Assembly: GCA_040755975.1 (NCBI GenBank) | Contig: JBFLZY010000005.1 | Location: forward strand, 11,525-75,524 | Length of the DNA: 64,000 nt | Origin: JAIMBK01 sp040755975 | Lineage (GTDB): Bacteria; Bacillota; Desulfotomaculia; Desulfotomaculales; Nap2-2B | Direction: 5' to 3' | Part shown: in pieces, positions 25,475 to 34,139 of the stretch | Numbering within the stretch: the stretch's first letter is position 1 | Layout: the number at the start of each line of letters is the position of its first letter | Notes under the pieces: model-generated | Databases searched by the model: none | The model's input: the letters and a program-made list of their open reading frames with translations, nothing else | What the model was told of the DNA's origin: nothing | Program-made: the position numbers and the translations under genes

Positions 25475-25493
25475 CCGGCCTCGCTGGACCGGG
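25475..25493 (-). promoter_or_regulatory. PyrR-binding loop in the pyr leader RNA
   Basis: The minus-strand RNA has CCGG-UCCAGCGAGG-CCGG, a short stem presenting a UCCAGnGAGG loop. This matches the conserved PyrR recognition loop of pyr attenuators. It lies between promoter and terminator, as expected for the anti-antiterminator. Confidence 0.82.
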
Positions 25494-25516
25494 TTTAAAG
25501 GATTTATTTCAGATAA

Positions 25517-25545
25517 AGATTATCAAAAACCGCCCCGGGTGTCAA
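25517..25545 (-). promoter_or_regulatory. Promoter of the pyr operon
   Basis: TTGACA (25540-25545) and TAATCT (25517-25522) on the minus strand are 17 bases apart. Transcription would start near 25510, giving a leader of about 120 bases before pyrR. Confidence 0.78.
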
Positions 25546-25567
25546 GGGAATTTTTCTTGAATTTTTC

Positions 25568-25597
25568 TTGACAGAAGCAGTTTTAACAAACTAAAAT
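25568..25597 (+). promoter_or_regulatory. Promoter of the wHTH regulator gene
   Basis: TTGACA (25568-25573) and TAAAAT (25592-25597) are 18 bases apart, about 95 bases before the GTG start at 25693. It is back to back with the pyr promoter. Confidence 0.55.
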
Positions 25598-25692
25598 TTA
25601 TATACATAATACATTCTAAATCAAATTAATGTGATGTAGATAACAATTTGGCCTTTGTAGGTATAAAATACAAAGCAGGAGGGAGGGGGAGA

Positions 25693-26388
25693 GTGACTTT
25701 AACCAGGCGGCGGAAAGAATTTTTGGCCAAAATTATGAAAATATACGCCAGGACTGGTGAACCTGTCCATTACGCAACGGTCGCCCAATCCTTAGGAGTC
25801 AGCAAGTGGACCGCTTACGATGTTCTCCGGGAGTTGGAGAAAGAAGGCCTTTTAATTATGGAATACGCCATCAACCGGGAGGAGCGCTTTCCCGGGCGTT
25901 CACAGGTTTTATTCCGGCCAACCCCGGTGGCCGTGCGGATGTTAGAAATCGGGCAGGTCGAAAATCTGCCCGGTGAAGATTGGCTGCTGGTTAAAAAACG
26001 GCTGCTGGGCATCCTTGACAACATTAAGAACCTGGATCCCAAAAAAATCATTGATGAATTGCTCGAAGAAATGCATACTATCGAAAAACCGATTACCTAC
26101 AGTGCATACACCATCGCCTTGCTGACCGCCTACCTGTCCTCCCTGGGCAACCGGGGAATTCAGCTGATGGAAAGCTACCTCCACCTCGCTCCCAGGCCGG
26201 AATTAATTCTGAGTCTGTTTGCCGGCACGGTATTGGGGGTGGCCATTAAAAGCATGAAAGAGGCAATGACCGCAAAATTAGCCACAAAAATTGAGATCTT
26301 CCAAAAACACGTTTCCGAATTTAGCAGAAACGAAAGAAAGCTCCTGGTCAGTTTCCTCGGGGAAACCTTGCAACGGGCAACAGTATAA
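25693..26388 (+). CDS. Winged-helix DNA-binding regulator, family not assigned
   Basis: About 231 aa. Residues 1-75 form a wHTH (VTLTRRRKEFLAKIMKIYA, then YATVAQSLGVSKWTAYDVLRELEKEGLL), followed by a wing with GRSQVLFRPTP. The rest is helical and may sense a ligand or dimerise; I see no known effector domain. GTG 25693 is chosen because GGAGGGAGGGGGAG lies directly upstream; a TTG at 25648 is also in frame. It precedes the radical SAM gene on the same strand by about 200 bases, so it may regulate it (inference). Confidence 0.7.
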   Translation: MTLTRRRKEFLAKIMKIYARTGEPVHYATVAQSLGVSKWTAYDVLRELEKEGLLIMEYAINREERFPGRSQVLFRPTPVAVRMLEIGQVENLPGEDWLLVKKRLLGILDNIKNLDPKKIIDELLEEMHTIEKPITYSAYTIALLTAYLSSLGNRGIQLMESYLHLAPRPELILSLFAGTVLGVAIKSMKEAMTAKLATKIEIFQKHVSEFSRNERKLLVSFLGETLQRATV

Positions 26389-26585
26389 ATTTTTGCATAT
26401 TTATTTGGTCTTTTGGGTACGCTGATCGCAACAAAAAATGGTTGCGCAGTAAATCTTGGGAGGTGGGACCAAGATGGATAAATGATCGTTTTATATTAAG
26501 TATTCAACAGGAAGCACGCGGTACGTGGCGGCATTACCGGAAGGTTTATTTTGCCCATCGAAAAAAACTTCAGGGAGGGAAAATC

Positions 26586-27968
26586 ATGCGCAGGGCACCG
26601 TTTAATCTCTTTCACGCCCGGAACTTCCTGGCCGCACAAATTTTATTCCGCATCATCGCTTACCTGGAGAAAAATCCGGAAGTTAACTTCCCCAGGCTCT
26701 TAGCTATCGCCAGAAAAATAGCTGTTTTACAAAAACACAAGGAACAGGTAGACCGGGTCGCCGCAGTTTACCGGGAGAACCAGGCCATCCGCAGGTACGT
26801 TAACCACCTGCTGACAAACATCCATCCGAATGTGAAAAAACGCCTGGGTCATAACTGGTTCATCAGTGCCATGCTGCTGGGGATTCCTTACCGGCAAAGC
26901 CTGGCTTCCAAAATTGGCGTCCACATCCCCAATTTCATCCTGGTCGATCCAACCAGTGCCTGCAATTTGGGCTGCGCAGGCTGTTGGGCCGGGAAATATT
27001 CCCAGAAGAACGCGCTGAGTTTTGAACGGCTGGACCGTCTTTTTGCGGAAGCAAAAGACCTGGGTATCTATTGGATTGTCTTCTCGGGCGGGGAACCGCT
27101 TTGCTACCCCCACCTGTTTGATTTGCTGGCCAGGCACAACGATATGGCCTTCATGTCCTTTACCAACGGAACACTGATCAACGCGAAGATCGCCGATAAA
27201 ATAATCGCAGTGGGCAACTTTACCCCGGCCATCAGCCTGGAAGGATGGAAAGAGACCACCGACGCCCGCCGGGGAGCCGGAACTTTTGACAAAATAACGC
27301 GGGCCATGGATTTATTGAAAGAAAGAGGAGCGGTTTTCGGGGTATCAATCACCATCACCCGGCATAACGTCGAGGAGGTAACCAGCGACGAATTTATCGA
27401 TTTTCTGGTTGACAAGGGCGCCGTTTACGGCTGGACTTTTCATTACATCCCCATCGGACGCAATCCCGACGTCGATCTAATGGTTACGCCGGAACAGAGG
27501 GCTTACCTGGCCGAACGCATCCCGTACATCAGGACCCACAAGCCGATCCAGATTGCCGACTTCTGGAACGACGGCGAACTGGTGGGAGGCTGCATTTCCG
27601 GGGGACGCAGTTACTTCCATATTACCGCCAGGGGTGACGTGGAACCCTGCGCTTTCGTCCACTTCGCCCTGGATAACATCAACGAGAAAAGCTTGCTGGA
27701 AGTATTGGATTCACCTCTGTTTAAGGCTTTTCAGAAACGGCAACCCTTCCATCCCAACTTGCTGTGCCCCTGCCCGGTTATTGACGTTCCGCAGGCGCTC
27801 CGGGAGATCGTCCGCGAGACCGGCGCCCGCCCCACCCACGAGGGTGCGGAAACCGTCCTGGAAGGAACCATTGCCCGCTTCCTGGACCGCCGCTCCACAG
27901 AATGGGGCAAGGTGGCCGACGACATCTGGGCGGCGCAGCACGGGACAAAAAAGGCGGAAGGGTTTTAA
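26586..27968 (+). CDS. Radical SAM protein with C-terminal Cys-rich region
   Basis: About 460 aa from ATG 26586, which follows GGGAGGG. After an N-terminal helical region of about 110 residues comes the SAM cluster motif CNLGCAGC, then FSGGEPL and SFTNGTL, all typical of the radical SAM barrel. The C-terminal third has Cys in GGCISGGRSYFHI, VEPCAFVHF and LLCPCPV, resembling a SPASM-type auxiliary cluster site as in HpnH-like or peptide-modifying enzymes. No precursor peptide or lipid gene is adjacent, so the substrate is not known. The transcript ends at a strong terminator. Confidence 0.8.
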   Translation: MRRAPFNLFHARNFLAAQILFRIIAYLEKNPEVNFPRLLAIARKIAVLQKHKEQVDRVAAVYRENQAIRRYVNHLLTNIHPNVKKRLGHNWFISAMLLGIPYRQSLASKIGVHIPNFILVDPTSACNLGCAGCWAGKYSQKNALSFERLDRLFAEAKDLGIYWIVFSGGEPLCYPHLFDLLARHNDMAFMSFTNGTLINAKIADKIIAVGNFTPAISLEGWKETTDARRGAGTFDKITRAMDLLKERGAVFGVSITITRHNVEEVTSDEFIDFLVDKGAVYGWTFHYIPIGRNPDVDLMVTPEQRAYLAERIPYIRTHKPIQIADFWNDGELVGGCISGGRSYFHITARGDVEPCAFVHFALDNINEKSLLEVLDSPLFKAFQKRQPFHPNLLCPCPVIDVPQALREIVRETGARPTHEGAETVLEGTIARFLDRRSTEWGKVADDIWAAQHGTKKAEGF

Positions 27969-28011
27969 TGGCACCGGCGGACAAAGAAAACTTGCCAAAG
28001 CAGCGATTCAA

Positions 28012-28050
28012 AAACCGGGGGGCTTCTTTTTAGAGACCCCCCGGTTTTTT
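28012..28050 (+). terminator. Rho-independent terminator after the radical SAM gene
   Basis: An 11-bp stem (28012-28022 with 28037-28047) closes a 14-base loop and runs into TTTTTT. It is strong on the plus strand. Confidence 0.88.
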
Positions 28051-28135
28051 CATCAATCCTCAACATTTTTCCCTTGTCTATCCTTCCAGGTTATATTAAA
28101 ATTGTTTCGTAAATATGCCCGCCGGGAGGAAGACC

Positions 28136-29491
28136 ATGGCAACCATCGCACCAATAAAGGGATTGCGCTATGCAGCCAAGGCCGGTCCAATGAACCGTCT
28201 CGTCACCCCCCCCTACGACGTTATTGATCAGGACGCGCAGGATAAGTATTACCGCCGCCACCCCTACAACATTATTCGCCTGGAATACGGGAAAATTTAC
28301 CCTGCCGACGACGAACAAAATAACCGGTACACGCGGGCGGCGGCGGATTTTAAAACCTGGCAACAAGCAGGTATTCTGGTAAGGGAGCCGGTTCCGGCCC
28401 TGTACCGCTACGAACAAAAGTTTACCCACGCCGGCCAATTAAAAACCCGCCGGGGTTTAATCTGCGGCGTAAAGCTGGAACCCTACGAAAAAGGGGTAGT
28501 CCTGCCCCACGAAGAAACCCTGCCCAAACACAAGGCCGACCGTTTGGCTCTAATGCTTGCCTGCCGGGCTAATTTCAGCCCTATTTTTGGTCTCTTCGCC
28601 GATCAGGAAAAAATTGTGGAACAAGATCTGGCAAACGCCGGCAAGCGTTCTCCGGACGTTTCCTTCACCGACGAAAACGGTCAGCAGCATGATTTATGGG
28701 TAATCACGGAGCCGGAAACAATTACCCGGGTGCAGCAGGCCATGACCAGTAAACGCATTTACATAGCCGACGGCCACCACCGTTACGAAACCGCTCTTCA
28801 CTATCGAAACGAACGCCGGGAACAAGAAAAAATCATTAATGAATGGGAACAGCCCTACGACTATGTCTTGATGACCCTGGTCAACCTTTACGACCCTGGT
28901 CTGGTGATCCTGCCCACCCACCGGCTGGTCCGCAACGTGCCGGACCTGGACATGGGAAGACTGCTCGCCGGCATAGAAGAAAATTTCCGGATAGAAACTT
29001 TTTCGTTGCCCGCGGACTTGCAAGCGTTCCGGAAAACACTGCAAGAACGGGGGAAAGTCATCCCCAACGCGTCCGGAAAATCTTCCGGACCGGCCCGCCG
29101 CCCCCATGCCTTTGGCCTGTACGGCGGAGGCGAAACGATCCACATATTGACTTTGAAGGAAGCAACTGCTCCGGATCAACGAAACGGCGACAAGCACTCC
29201 CCCGCCCGGCAAGATCTGGATGTCACCGTGCTGCACACTTTAATCCTGGATAAGCTTCTGGGCATCGGGGAAGAACAGTTAGCCGGGGAAGGTCACGTAG
29301 CATATACCAGGGAAGAGGAAAAAGCACTGGCGGCGGTGGCCGACGGCCGGTATCAGCTGGCGTTTTTCCTGAACCCCCCAATGGTGGAAGAGGTTATTGC
29401 AGTGGCCGCCCGGGGGGAGAAAATGCCTCAAAAATCTACTTATTTTTACCCGAAGCTGATCACCGGTCTGGTGATTAACCCCCTGGATTAA
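28136..29491 (+). CDS. DUF1015 family protein
   Basis: About 451 aa covering the whole DUF1015 (PF06245) domain. Conserved stretches are IAPIKGLRY near the N-terminus, VTPPYDVID, RHPYNIIRLE, LPHEETLPKHKADRL, the ADGHHRYETAL motif near residue 215 and FFLNPPMVEEV near the end. The family is distantly related to SerK, an ADP-dependent serine kinase, and often lies near serine biosynthesis genes, but none are present here. ATG 28136 follows GGGAGGA. It is convergent with murJ, the two stops lying one base apart. Confidence 0.88.
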   Translation: MATIAPIKGLRYAAKAGPMNRLVTPPYDVIDQDAQDKYYRRHPYNIIRLEYGKIYPADDEQNNRYTRAAADFKTWQQAGILVREPVPALYRYEQKFTHAGQLKTRRGLICGVKLEPYEKGVVLPHEETLPKHKADRLALMLACRANFSPIFGLFADQEKIVEQDLANAGKRSPDVSFTDENGQQHDLWVITEPETITRVQQAMTSKRIYIADGHHRYETALHYRNERREQEKIINEWEQPYDYVLMTLVNLYDPGLVILPTHRLVRNVPDLDMGRLLAGIEENFRIETFSLPADLQAFRKTLQERGKVIPNASGKSSGPARRPHAFGLYGGGETIHILTLKEATAPDQRNGDKHSPARQDLDVTVLHTLILDKLLGIGEEQLAGEGHVAYTREEEKALAAVADGRYQLAFFLNPPMVEEVIAVAARGEKMPQKSTYFYPKLITGLVINPLD

Positions 29492-31096
29492 TTAAGACAA
29501 GAAAGGCTTTTTGCGGAGAAGGCCGAAGACGAGCTCCATTTCTTTGACCCTAAACAGCCGGCAGCACAAAGCGTAAACCAGAGCGCCGCCGGCAATTAAA
29601 ACAACGAGGCGCAATCCCTGCAGCACAAAACCCCCCGGTCCGCCGTCCCCGGCAAGGCCCAACCGGATCAGCACAGCCGTCCAGCCGGCGGCCTCCAGAC
29701 CGCAAACAGCAAGCCACCGGACTACCACCCCCATGCAAAGGGTGGCCGCCATAATGCGCGCGGTTTCCCGCAACAAATGCAGGCCGCCGATGTGCCCCAG
29801 ACGGCGGCGCAGGAAAATAAACAACAGCAGGCAGGCTAAGACGGCAGCCAGCGAGGAGGCCAGAGCCAACCCCCCGTGCGCCAGATAACGGACCAGGATG
29901 AGGTTTAAGACAACGTTGCTGATTACGGCGGCCACGCCTGTCCACATCGGGGTCACGGTGTCCTGGAGAGCGTAAAAAGCCCTGTTGAGCAAATCGCGCC
30001 AGACCAGAAAAATCAAGCCCGGCGAATAAAAAAACAGCGCGATTGCGGTCATCCAGGTATCGTTGGCGTCAAAAGCGCCGCGTTGGAAAAGGAACTGGAC
30101 GAGATCTTGCCTTAAGACGATTAATCCGGCAGTTAAAGGAAGAATCAAAAAAGCCAACAGGGTGGCGCCGCGTCCCAACGCTCTCCGCAAGCCATCAAGA
30201 TCGGCAAGCGCCGTTCTCTCGGTCAGCGATGGATACAAAACGGTAATCAGGGGAACGGCAAAGAGCCCCTGCGCAATGCCCAAGGCCCGCTGCGCGTAGC
30301 TCAGCGCCGAGATGCTCCCTTCCGCCAGGCCGGAGGCCAGCATCCGGTCGACGACTATATTTAACTGGTTGGCCCCTACGCCCACGATCACCGGTCCGGC
30401 CAGCAAAAGCATTCGGCGTAAAGCAGGGTGGCGCCAGTGCCACGTCCAGCGATAGGCAATTCCGTGCCGATACAACGCCGGCACCTGGATGAAAAACTGG
30501 CTGACCGTAGCCAGCACCGTCGCCCAGGCTACGCCGGCAATACCCCCGAAGGTGCCGGCGAGAAAGATGCCGCCGATCATAATCAGGTTGTATGGAATGC
30601 CCATTAAGGCCGGCATTGTAAAATGCTGATGAGCATTGAGCACTCCTTGCGCCCAGCCCACCAGCCCCATCAGGATCACCATGGGCAGCATTATCCTGAC
30701 CAGCCCGACAGTTAAAGAAGCCTGAGCGGAGGAAAAGCCGGGGGCCAGTATTTTCACCAGCCACGGGGCCAGCGGCAAACCGATCAAAACCACCGCCGCA
30801 AAAACAACCAGCAGAACGTGAAAAGTTGCCCAGATGATTCCGCCCAAGTCCCCGCGCTTTTCCGGCCGGTGGATATACTCACTGAAAACCGGGATGCCCA
30901 CGGTGGTGATGGTGCTGCCCACAATCCCGAAAAGGACCGCCGGAATAATCAAGGCCACCAGGTAGGCATCGGTAACCGCGCTGGCCCCGAAAACCGCGGC
31001 CAGCGCCATTTCCCGGCCAAAACCCAGGATTTTGCTGAAAATTGTCGCTCCCGTCACGATCGCCGTGGCGCGGGCAATTTTTCCTCCGTCCAGCAC
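29492..31096 (-). CDS. murJ: Lipid II flippase MurJ (MviN family)
   Basis: A 534-aa polytopic membrane protein of the MOP superfamily that flips lipid-linked peptidoglycan precursor. The N-terminus has GATIFSKILGFGREMALAAVFGASAVTDAY, a MurJ hallmark with the conserved Arg, and about 14 hydrophobic helices follow. TMGVPVFSEY-like and GWAQGVLNAHQHF segments are also typical. The start is GTG with GGGAGG upstream. It stands alone on the minus strand between two plus-strand genes. Related Wzx-type flippases cannot be fully excluded. Confidence 0.88.
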   Translation of the reverse strand: MLDGGKIARATAIVTGATIFSKILGFGREMALAAVFGASAVTDAYLVALIIPAVLFGIVGSTITTVGIPVFSEYIHRPEKRGDLGGIIWATFHVLLVVFAAVVLIGLPLAPWLVKILAPGFSSAQASLTVGLVRIMLPMVILMGLVGWAQGVLNAHQHFTMPALMGIPYNLIMIGGIFLAGTFGGIAGVAWATVLATVSQFFIQVPALYRHGIAYRWTWHWRHPALRRMLLLAGPVIVGVGANQLNIVVDRMLASGLAEGSISALSYAQRALGIAQGLFAVPLITVLYPSLTERTALADLDGLRRALGRGATLLAFLILPLTAGLIVLRQDLVQFLFQRGAFDANDTWMTAIALFFYSPGLIFLVWRDLLNRAFYALQDTVTPMWTGVAAVISNVVLNLILVRYLAHGGLALASSLAAVLACLLLFIFLRRRLGHIGGLHLLRETARIMAATLCMGVVVRWLAVCGLEAAGWTAVLIRLGLAGDGGPGGFVLQGLRLVVLIAGGALVYALCCRLFRVKEMELVFGLLRKKPFLS

Positions 31097-31232
31097 TTTT
31101 GCTTTCCTCCCGGTTTATTTTACCTTACCGGATCGTCCTCGACAAGCCGGGGAAAAATTAAACTTCCGGAAGGATTAATTTCTTCTTTGCAGAATTAGTT
31201 TATACATAAGCTAAGGAAAGGGGGAAGACAAA

Positions 31233-32027
31233 ATGCCGGAAAAGTTAACCCCGCTGAGTGAAACCCGGAAATTTTTTCCAAACGGCAGCACCATCGCCAT
31301 CGGCGGCCAGTCTGTCTTCTTAAACCCCATGGGTTTAATTAAAGAATTAATCAAAAGCGGCTGCAGCTCCTTAAAGCTCGTTGCTTCCCCGGTGGGCGGG
31401 CTTGGTATAGACCTTTTGATCGGCGCGGACCTGGTTGAGTCTGTAGAGTTCGCCCAAATAAGTTTATGGGAATACGGTCTGGCCCCCAACATGAGGCGCT
31501 ACGCAGAAAGCGGCCGGATCAAAACCAGAGAACACGCCTGAACGAGTTTTTTTGCCGGGCTCCAGGCTGGAGCCATCGGTTTGCCTTTCCTGCCCGTCCG
31601 CGGCCTGATCGGCACCGACTACCTGCGCATCCGCCCGGATTTTAAAGTCATCAAAAATCCTTACGGAGAGGACGACCTGGTCGCCATTCCGGCAATCAAG
31701 CCGGACTTGCTGCTGATGCACGCTTACAAAGCAGACCCGGCCGGCAACGTGATGACCGACAAGCGGGAAAGCGACCCCCTGCTGGCCAGGGCGGCAGAGC
31801 GCACCATCGCTGCGGTGGAGGAAGTCGTTCCCGCTTTAGAACCGGAGGCAGACAAAATTATTATCCCCGGTATTTACATCGACGCCGTCGTGCATTTGCC
31901 CGGCGGGGCGAAACCGACGGCCTGCCCGGGATACTACGAAATCAATGACGAAGAGATCCGGCGCTACCTGCAGGCGGCCAAAACGCCGGAAACTTTCCGC
32001 CGGTACCTGGAAGAGCTTCTTGCTTAA
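31233..32027 (+). CDS. CoA-transferase alpha subunit with in-frame TGA (Sec candidate or nonsense mutant)
   Basis: A single reading frame of 265 codons is interrupted only by TGA at codon 103 (31539-31541). Both sides match the alpha subunit of glutaconate/3-oxoacid CoA-transferases: FFPNGSTIAIGG, SPVGGLGIDLLIGADLVE and GLAPNMRRYAESG before the TGA; GLPFLPVRGLIGTDYLRI, DLLLMHAYKADPAGN and YEINDEEI after it. No frameshift is needed. Directly after the TGA a strong hairpin resembles a bacterial SECIS element. Either TGA is read as selenocysteine, or the gene is a recent nonsense pseudogene or carries a base error. ATG 31233 follows AAAGGGGG. The beta subunit follows 16 bases later with its own strong ribosome-binding site. 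Confidence 0.75.
31539..31580 (+). promoter_or_regulatory. SECIS-like hairpin after the in-frame TGA
   Basis: Sixteen bases after the TGA a perfect 7-bp stem (31558-31564 with 31568-31574) closes a GGC loop. It can be lengthened by CCG/CGG across a 2-base bulge. The loop begins 23 bases after the TGA and starts with G, in line with general bacterial SECIS rules. The same bases also encode conserved protein sequence, so the fold may be chance. Confidence 0.35.
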
Positions 32028-32043
32028 GCCGGAGGTGAAAAAT

Positions 32044-32772
32044 ATGTCTGAACTGGCCTATACCCCTGAAGAGTTAATGGCCGTGCTGATCAGCCGGGAA
32101 GTGCGCGACTTCGAGCGGGTCGGAGTAGGTACCATTTCCCCCGTGGTGGCCGCCGGATGCATTCTGGCCCACAACACGCACGCCCCCAACGCCACCCTGG
32201 CCATCTGGCGGTTCAACGAATACTGGCCCTTTACGGAAGGGATGAAAGAATTATTCGATTACGGCCAACGCGGCAAGCTTGACTTATTTTTCTTCAGCGG
32301 CGCGCAAATCGACCAGTACGGCAACACAAACCTGGTCGCCATCGGGGATTACAACCACCCCAAGGTCAGACTGCCCGGCGGGGCGGGATCGGGAACCTTG
32401 TCTTATACCGTCCCCCGCATTATATTATTCCAGACTAACCACTCCAAACGGACATTCGTTGAAAAAGTAGATTTTATCACCGCAACGAATAATCCGCCGC
32501 CAAACGTGTACCGCCGGGGGAAATTTACCAAATGCATTACGCCGCTGGCCGTATTAAACTTTGCGGGCGAAAAGCCCGTATTGGAGGCCGTCAACCCCGG
32601 CGCAACGGTGCAGCAGGTAGTGGAGAACACGGGCTTCACCCTGGTCATCCCCGCCCGGGTGCGCACAACCCCGCCGCCAACCGAAGAAGAATTACAGGTC
32701 TTGCGCAATGTTGTGAAAGAAAAGGTGCAAACCGTTTACCCCGAGTTTTGCGCCACCGCTTTTCGTAATTAA
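32044..32772 (+). CDS. CoA-transferase beta subunit
   Basis: A 242-aa protein from ATG 32044, with GGAGGTG upstream. It matches the beta subunit of GctB/IpdB-like enzymes: VGVGTISPVVAAGCILAHNTHAPN near residues 26-50, DLFFFSGAQIDQYGNTNLVAIGD and the LPGGAGSG loop near 107. Beta subunits of true CoA-transferases normally present a catalytic Glu in an ESG/ENG-type motif after the HAPN stretch. Here that region reads IWRFNEYWPF and has no such motif. It may therefore be a ring-cleaving hydrolase like IpdAB or a divergent transferase. It is coupled to the TGA-containing alpha gene. Confidence 0.8.
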   Translation: MSELAYTPEELMAVLISREVRDFERVGVGTISPVVAAGCILAHNTHAPNATLAIWRFNEYWPFTEGMKELFDYGQRGKLDLFFFSGAQIDQYGNTNLVAIGDYNHPKVRLPGGAGSGTLSYTVPRIILFQTNHSKRTFVEKVDFITATNNPPPNVYRRGKFTKCITPLAVLNFAGEKPVLEAVNPGATVQQVVENTGFTLVIPARVRTTPPPTEEELQVLRNVVKEKVQTVYPEFCATAFRN

Positions 32773-32864
32773 GGATATTTTCCATAATATACCATATCTT
32801 GACTTGCTTCGCAACTGATGATAAAGTTTAATTACGTTAAATTTTTGGGAGGAAGGTAAAAATC

Positions 32865-33008
32865 ATGCCGGTAGACTGGAGCCCTTTTTATGCCGCCTTA
32901 TTGGTTGTCGGTTTGCTCGGCGCCCTGGCGGGGATTTTTGCCCGGCCAATAAACCGCATCATGGAAAAGGTTGAAGAAAAAGCGTCGGGAAGAACCATTC
33001 ATTCTTAA
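32865..33008 (+). CDS. Small single-pass membrane protein, 47 aa
   Basis: ATG 32865 follows GGGAGGAAGG, a strong ribosome-binding site. One hydrophobic helix (about residues 8-25, YAALLVVGLLGALAGIFA) is followed by a charged cytoplasmic tail (KVEEKAS). I recognise no family. It sits between the CoA-transferase genes and the diguanylate cyclase on the same strand. Confidence 0.6.
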   Translation: MPVDWSPFYAALLVVGLLGALAGIFARPINRIMEKVEEKASGRTIHS

Positions 33009-33059
33009 TATATAATCCCGGATAAGGAGAATCACTTATCCCCCTTGGGGAAAAATGTA

Positions 33060-34058
33060 ATGCTTGAACTTCTTTGGCGAGGCAAGCTAAGGGTTATCCT
33101 GGGGACTTTGTTCATCGTTTTTGGTCTCTTATCTTCCGCAGCCTGTTTCCTGGTTAATTATCTCTCCACTAAACCGACAATCCTCCAGGAAATTAACGAA
33201 ACAAGGTTAATCGCTTGCGCTGTATTGGGCGTAGTTATAACAGCGCTATTACTCCTGTTTTCGTTTTTTCTTCTTCGTCAAATTTCAAAATTTATCGACG
33301 AATTACGACAAAGCATCGAGCAAATTACGGCGGGCAACTTTGGTATTTCCTGCCAGCCATCCTATTTTGCTGAACTCGATCAACTCCTGGAAAGCTTCAA
33401 TGCCATGTCTTATTACCTTGTTTTTACCTATCGAAAGCTGGTGAACCAAATTAATACGCTGGAAAAGCAAAACGAGCAAGCGCAAGCCGCCCATCAAAAC
33501 GTAGTGAAGAACAACCTCAAACTCAAGGAATTGATCATGCAGGATCCCCTCACGGGGGTATTTAACCGGCGCTACCTGATGCAGCAGCTGTACCGCCAGG
33601 TTAATTTTTCCATCAGGCACAAACAACCGATGGCCGTTCTCTTTATTGACATCGACTACTTTAAGGACATAAACGATACCTACGGCCACCAGGTTGGGGA
33701 CGAGATCTTAAGAGAGTTTGTCCGGCTTTTGATGCTGGCCATCCGCAGCACGGACATCCTGACTAGGTACGGAGGAGAGGAATTTATTATCCTGGCTCCG
33801 CAGACGGACCTGGACAACGCCACCCGGCTGGCGGAAAGAATCCGGGAAACCATCGCCACCAATGCCTTCCGCACGAATAAAGGGACCATCCATTTTACCG
33901 TAAGCGTAGGTGTTTCCACATTCAAAGGCGAGGAAACGAAAGAACCAGGGGCAATCGTGGAAAAACTGCTGAACTTAGCGGACCGCCGCTGCTACGAAGC
34001 AAAAGCAAAGGGGCGCAACCAGGTGAATATTATGTGCTTAGAAGACACAGTAAGATAA
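33060..34058 (+). CDS. Membrane diguanylate cyclase (HAMP-GGDEF)
   Basis: About 332 aa. Two membrane helices (about residues 8-30 and 45-70) flank a short outside loop, followed by a HAMP-like linker (about 70-120), a short coiled coil and a GGDEF domain beginning at DPLTGVFNRRYL. The active-site loop is RYGGEEF, intact for c-di-GMP synthesis. An RxxD inhibitory site (RSTD) lies five residues before it, so product feedback is expected. The start is uncertain: ATG 33060 has GGGGA nearby, while TTG 33045 is too far from AAGGAG. With so short an outside loop the input signal is unclear. Confidence 0.85.
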   Translation: MLELLWRGKLRVILGTLFIVFGLLSSAACFLVNYLSTKPTILQEINETRLIACAVLGVVITALLLLFSFFLLRQISKFIDELRQSIEQITAGNFGISCQPSYFAELDQLLESFNAMSYYLVFTYRKLVNQINTLEKQNEQAQAAHQNVVKNNLKLKELIMQDPLTGVFNRRYLMQQLYRQVNFSIRHKQPMAVLFIDIDYFKDINDTYGHQVGDEILREFVRLLMLAIRSTDILTRYGGEEFIILAPQTDLDNATRLAERIRETIATNAFRTNKGTIHFTVSVGVSTFKGEETKEPGAIVEKLLNLADRRCYEAKAKGRNQVNIMCLEDTVR

Positions 34059-34062
34059 ATTT

Positions 34063-34091
34063 TTGCATTAACTTTGTATTGATGGTATACT
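34063..34091 (+). promoter_or_regulatory. Possible promoter of the gerM-like gene
   Basis: TTGCAT (34063-34068) and TATACT (34086-34091) are 17 bases apart, about 50 bases before the TTG start at 34140. A second -10-like TATAAT lies at 34097-34102. Confidence 0.4.
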
Positions 34092-34139
34092 TGATGTATA
34101 ATAAATTTATCTTTTTAGTCCTGAAGAGGTGTTTTCTGG

